Source of the DNA: Emticicia agri | GTDB lineage: Bacteria > Bacteroidota > Bacteroidia > Cytophagales > Spirosomataceae | Reading direction: 5' to 3' | DNA: 64,000 nucleotides | Assembly: GCF_004168285.1 (NCBI RefSeq) | Contig: NZ_SEWF01000001.1 | Coordinates: 227,555-291,554, forward strand | In this document: positions 62,803-64,000 of the stretch, piece after piece | Layout: each line of letters starts with the position of its first letter | How positions within the stretch are numbered: position 1 is the stretch's first letter | Position numbers and translations under genes: made by a program | Notes under the pieces: model-generated | Databases searched by the model: none | What the model was told of the DNA's origin: nothing | The model's input: only the letters and a program-made list of their open reading frames with translations

Positions 62803-64000
62803 TACTCTACCCGAAGATTTTTGTTAATTCCTTGTGATAGATGAATTGTAAATGAATCCACCTCAAAAAATCATATACAAGCATCTGACAAGTAGCTATA
62901 AAATTTTGTTTTTGTCTTTTTAGATTTACTCTGATATAATCTAAACCCTTTCTAAAGAAGCTATTAGCTTTATATCCATGTTTTTTGACTTTAATCATCT
63001 TTACTTTTTGATGGAGATATTGACCTGTTTTCAGTGCTATAGCTACAGCAATACTAACAAAAACCAACAATTTACTAAGTTTTTCGTTTCCTTTAATATG
63101 AGTAGTTTCTAAATCAAAGCCCCTTTGTTTGAAAGTTTGAAACAGAACTTCGATACACCACCTATGTCGGTAAAGATTTCCTAACTGCTTGGCTGGCAGA
63201 TTACCTATCAGAAACAAAAAGTCTTTATTATCTAATTTCTTTAGCATAGTATTGCACCAGATTCCATCGACCAAACATGTTTCAAAGTAACGCTCCTGTT
63301 GATGGGACAATAAGTCGTTTATTGAACAAACAGCCCCATTCTTAAGTGTTATCAAATGGTTTTTAGGTAATCTCATACAGAAGTTTATCTGCCTGTCTTT
63401 TAGATACTTTAGCCATTGAATACCAATAAATTCCCTATCTCCAACTATCAAACCGATTCTATCCAAACCTATCACATCTACAATTGATTGTAATAAGTCA
63501 CACCTGTCTTTACAATTACTATTACCTGAATTATTATCTAATAACTCCCAATACAATGGAATCCCTATTGAACCATTTTTGGCAACTATCATCAAAATAT
63601 TGCATTGATAAATGCCGAAGTCCCATTCGGTTCTATCTATTGATAATTGAAGTTTACCTTTAGGTAAAAACATTAATAGTAAGAGACATACTTGCCTGTA
63701 ATCGAAATCATAATCCTTAAAAAATGCCTGTATTCTACGTTCAACTGATTCTAATGTAGCTTCACTCTCAATGTGCAAGGCTATTTCTTTAAATTGCACC
63801 TTCCGGCTTTCGAGCATCCCTATCAGAAAATCACCAATGAATTTTTTCCTTGATAGATTCTTAGCAAGAGGTATTTTATCAAAAATCTTTATAATTTCGT
63901 CCCTAATGAGTTTTCTCATTCTAAAAGGTTGGTTTTGTTTGCTTGGTCGCTACAAAATTCAGCCTTTTTGTTTATAAATTAAAAATCTTCGGGTAGAGTA
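62803..64000. mobile_element. IS4-family insertion sequence
   Basis: Inverted repeats of at least 20 bp (62803-62822 and 63981-64000) flank one transposase gene; the element may extend past the right window edge by a base or two. The left end lies against the truncated toxin-like gene. Target duplication cannot be judged, since the other flank is outside the window. The left repeat contains the transposase stop codon. Confidence 0.88.
62807..63919 (-). CDS. IS4-family DDE transposase
   Basis: The 370-residue transposase shows the DDE catalytic triad: Asp in LSIDRTEWDFG, Asp in GLIVGDREFIG and Glu in YRHRWCIEVLFQTFK. The last segment fits the Y-(2)-R-(3)-E-(6)-K signature of the IS4 family exactly. 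The open frame is full-length with no internal stop, so the element may be active. The stop codon lies in the left inverted repeat. Confidence 0.95.
   Translation of the reverse strand: MRKLIRDEIIKIFDKIPLAKNLSRKKFIGDFLIGMLESRKVQFKEIALHIESEATLESVERRIQAFFKDYDFDYRQVCLLLLMFLPKGKLQLSIDRTEWDFGIYQCNILMIVAKNGSIGIPLYWELLDNNSGNSNCKDRCDLLQSIVDVIGLDRIGLIVGDREFIGIQWLKYLKDRQINFCMRLPKNHLITLKNGAVCSINDLLSHQQERYFETCLVDGIWCNTMLKKLDNKDFLFLIGNLPAKQLGNLYRHRWCIEVLFQTFKQRGFDLETTHIKGNEKLSKLLVFVSIAVAIALKTGQYLHQKVKMIKVKKHGYKANSFFRKGLDYIRVNLKRQKQNFIATCQMLVYDFLRWIHLQFIYHKELTKIFG

Overview
The window looks like a chromosomal segment of a Bacteroidota bacterium, most likely order Cytophagales. The evidence is: AT-rich DNA; TAnnTTTG-type -7 elements with a TTTG about 20 nt upstream; weak or absent Shine-Dalgarno sequences; a 3-coathanger-type C-terminus on a secreted protein (residues before 1662); a type IX secretion-like tail; PorT-like, DUF1573 and YceI proteins; a fused E1 alpha/beta 2-oxoacid dehydrogenase; MacB/FtsX-type permeases of about 790 residues; and a tRNA-Trp-secE-nusG unit. 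I cannot assign a genus.

Layout. 1-6036: end of a secreted heparinase-like protein, a YCII/DGPF protein with an ECF42-type sigma factor, and an ABC permease behind a sigma-54-like promoter. 6130-11121 (minus): nusG, secE, tRNA-Trp, tyrS, a PorT-like barrel, queA, a membrane protein. 11454-17604 (plus): two overlapping lipoprotein genes of unknown function, cobalamin adenosyltransferase, purH. 17787-20698 (minus): gmk, a zinc-finger anti-sigma factor with its ECF sigma factor, and a membrane-anchored winged-helix regulator. 20838-26630 (plus): a small secreted protein, YceI, a frameshifted serine protease, a second ABC permease, an atypical SDR. 26627-35098: amine oxidase, an AraC regulator, and a divergent sugar operon (epimerase-like TIM barrel, Gfo/Idh/MocA dehydrogenase, and a giant ThuA/propeller/HEAT/CARDB/blue-copper protein). 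35286-40166: a zeta-toxin-like pair with a mutated P-loop, iron alcohol dehydrogenase, YqeY, pdxJ, an acidic secreted protein. 40253-44997 (minus): a four-gene cluster of ATP-grasp ligase, glutamine-synthetase-like enzyme, GntP transporter and molybdopterin oxidoreductase. 45387-58073: DUF1573, fused 2-oxoacid dehydrogenase E1, a PAS-LuxR regulator, a frameshifted GT39 transferase, VOC protein, coaX, nadC, FAD oxidoreductase, bestrophin and a Na+/H+ antiporter. 58148-64000: a tRNA-Pro with a 16-nt insertion, a lipoprotein, and a toxin/immunity-like pair whose long gene is cut by an IS4-family element at the right edge.

Housekeeping genes are scattered singly between accessory genes. The most distinctive property is the density of short palindromic elements. 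There are at least four unrelated kinds: a 14-bp-TIR MITE-like family with three copies, a quartet of TATCCCTACGGGATA-type sites, GCGTGCCA...TGGCACGC palindromes, and CCCTAAAGGG-type or CCTCCCC-type elements. Two of them supply the stop codon of the neighbouring gene. Several genes also show decay or variable-expression marks: the protease frameshift, an A10 slippage tract, the P-loop mutation, the IS disruption and the tRNA insertion. No CRISPR array, prophage or complete defence island is visible.
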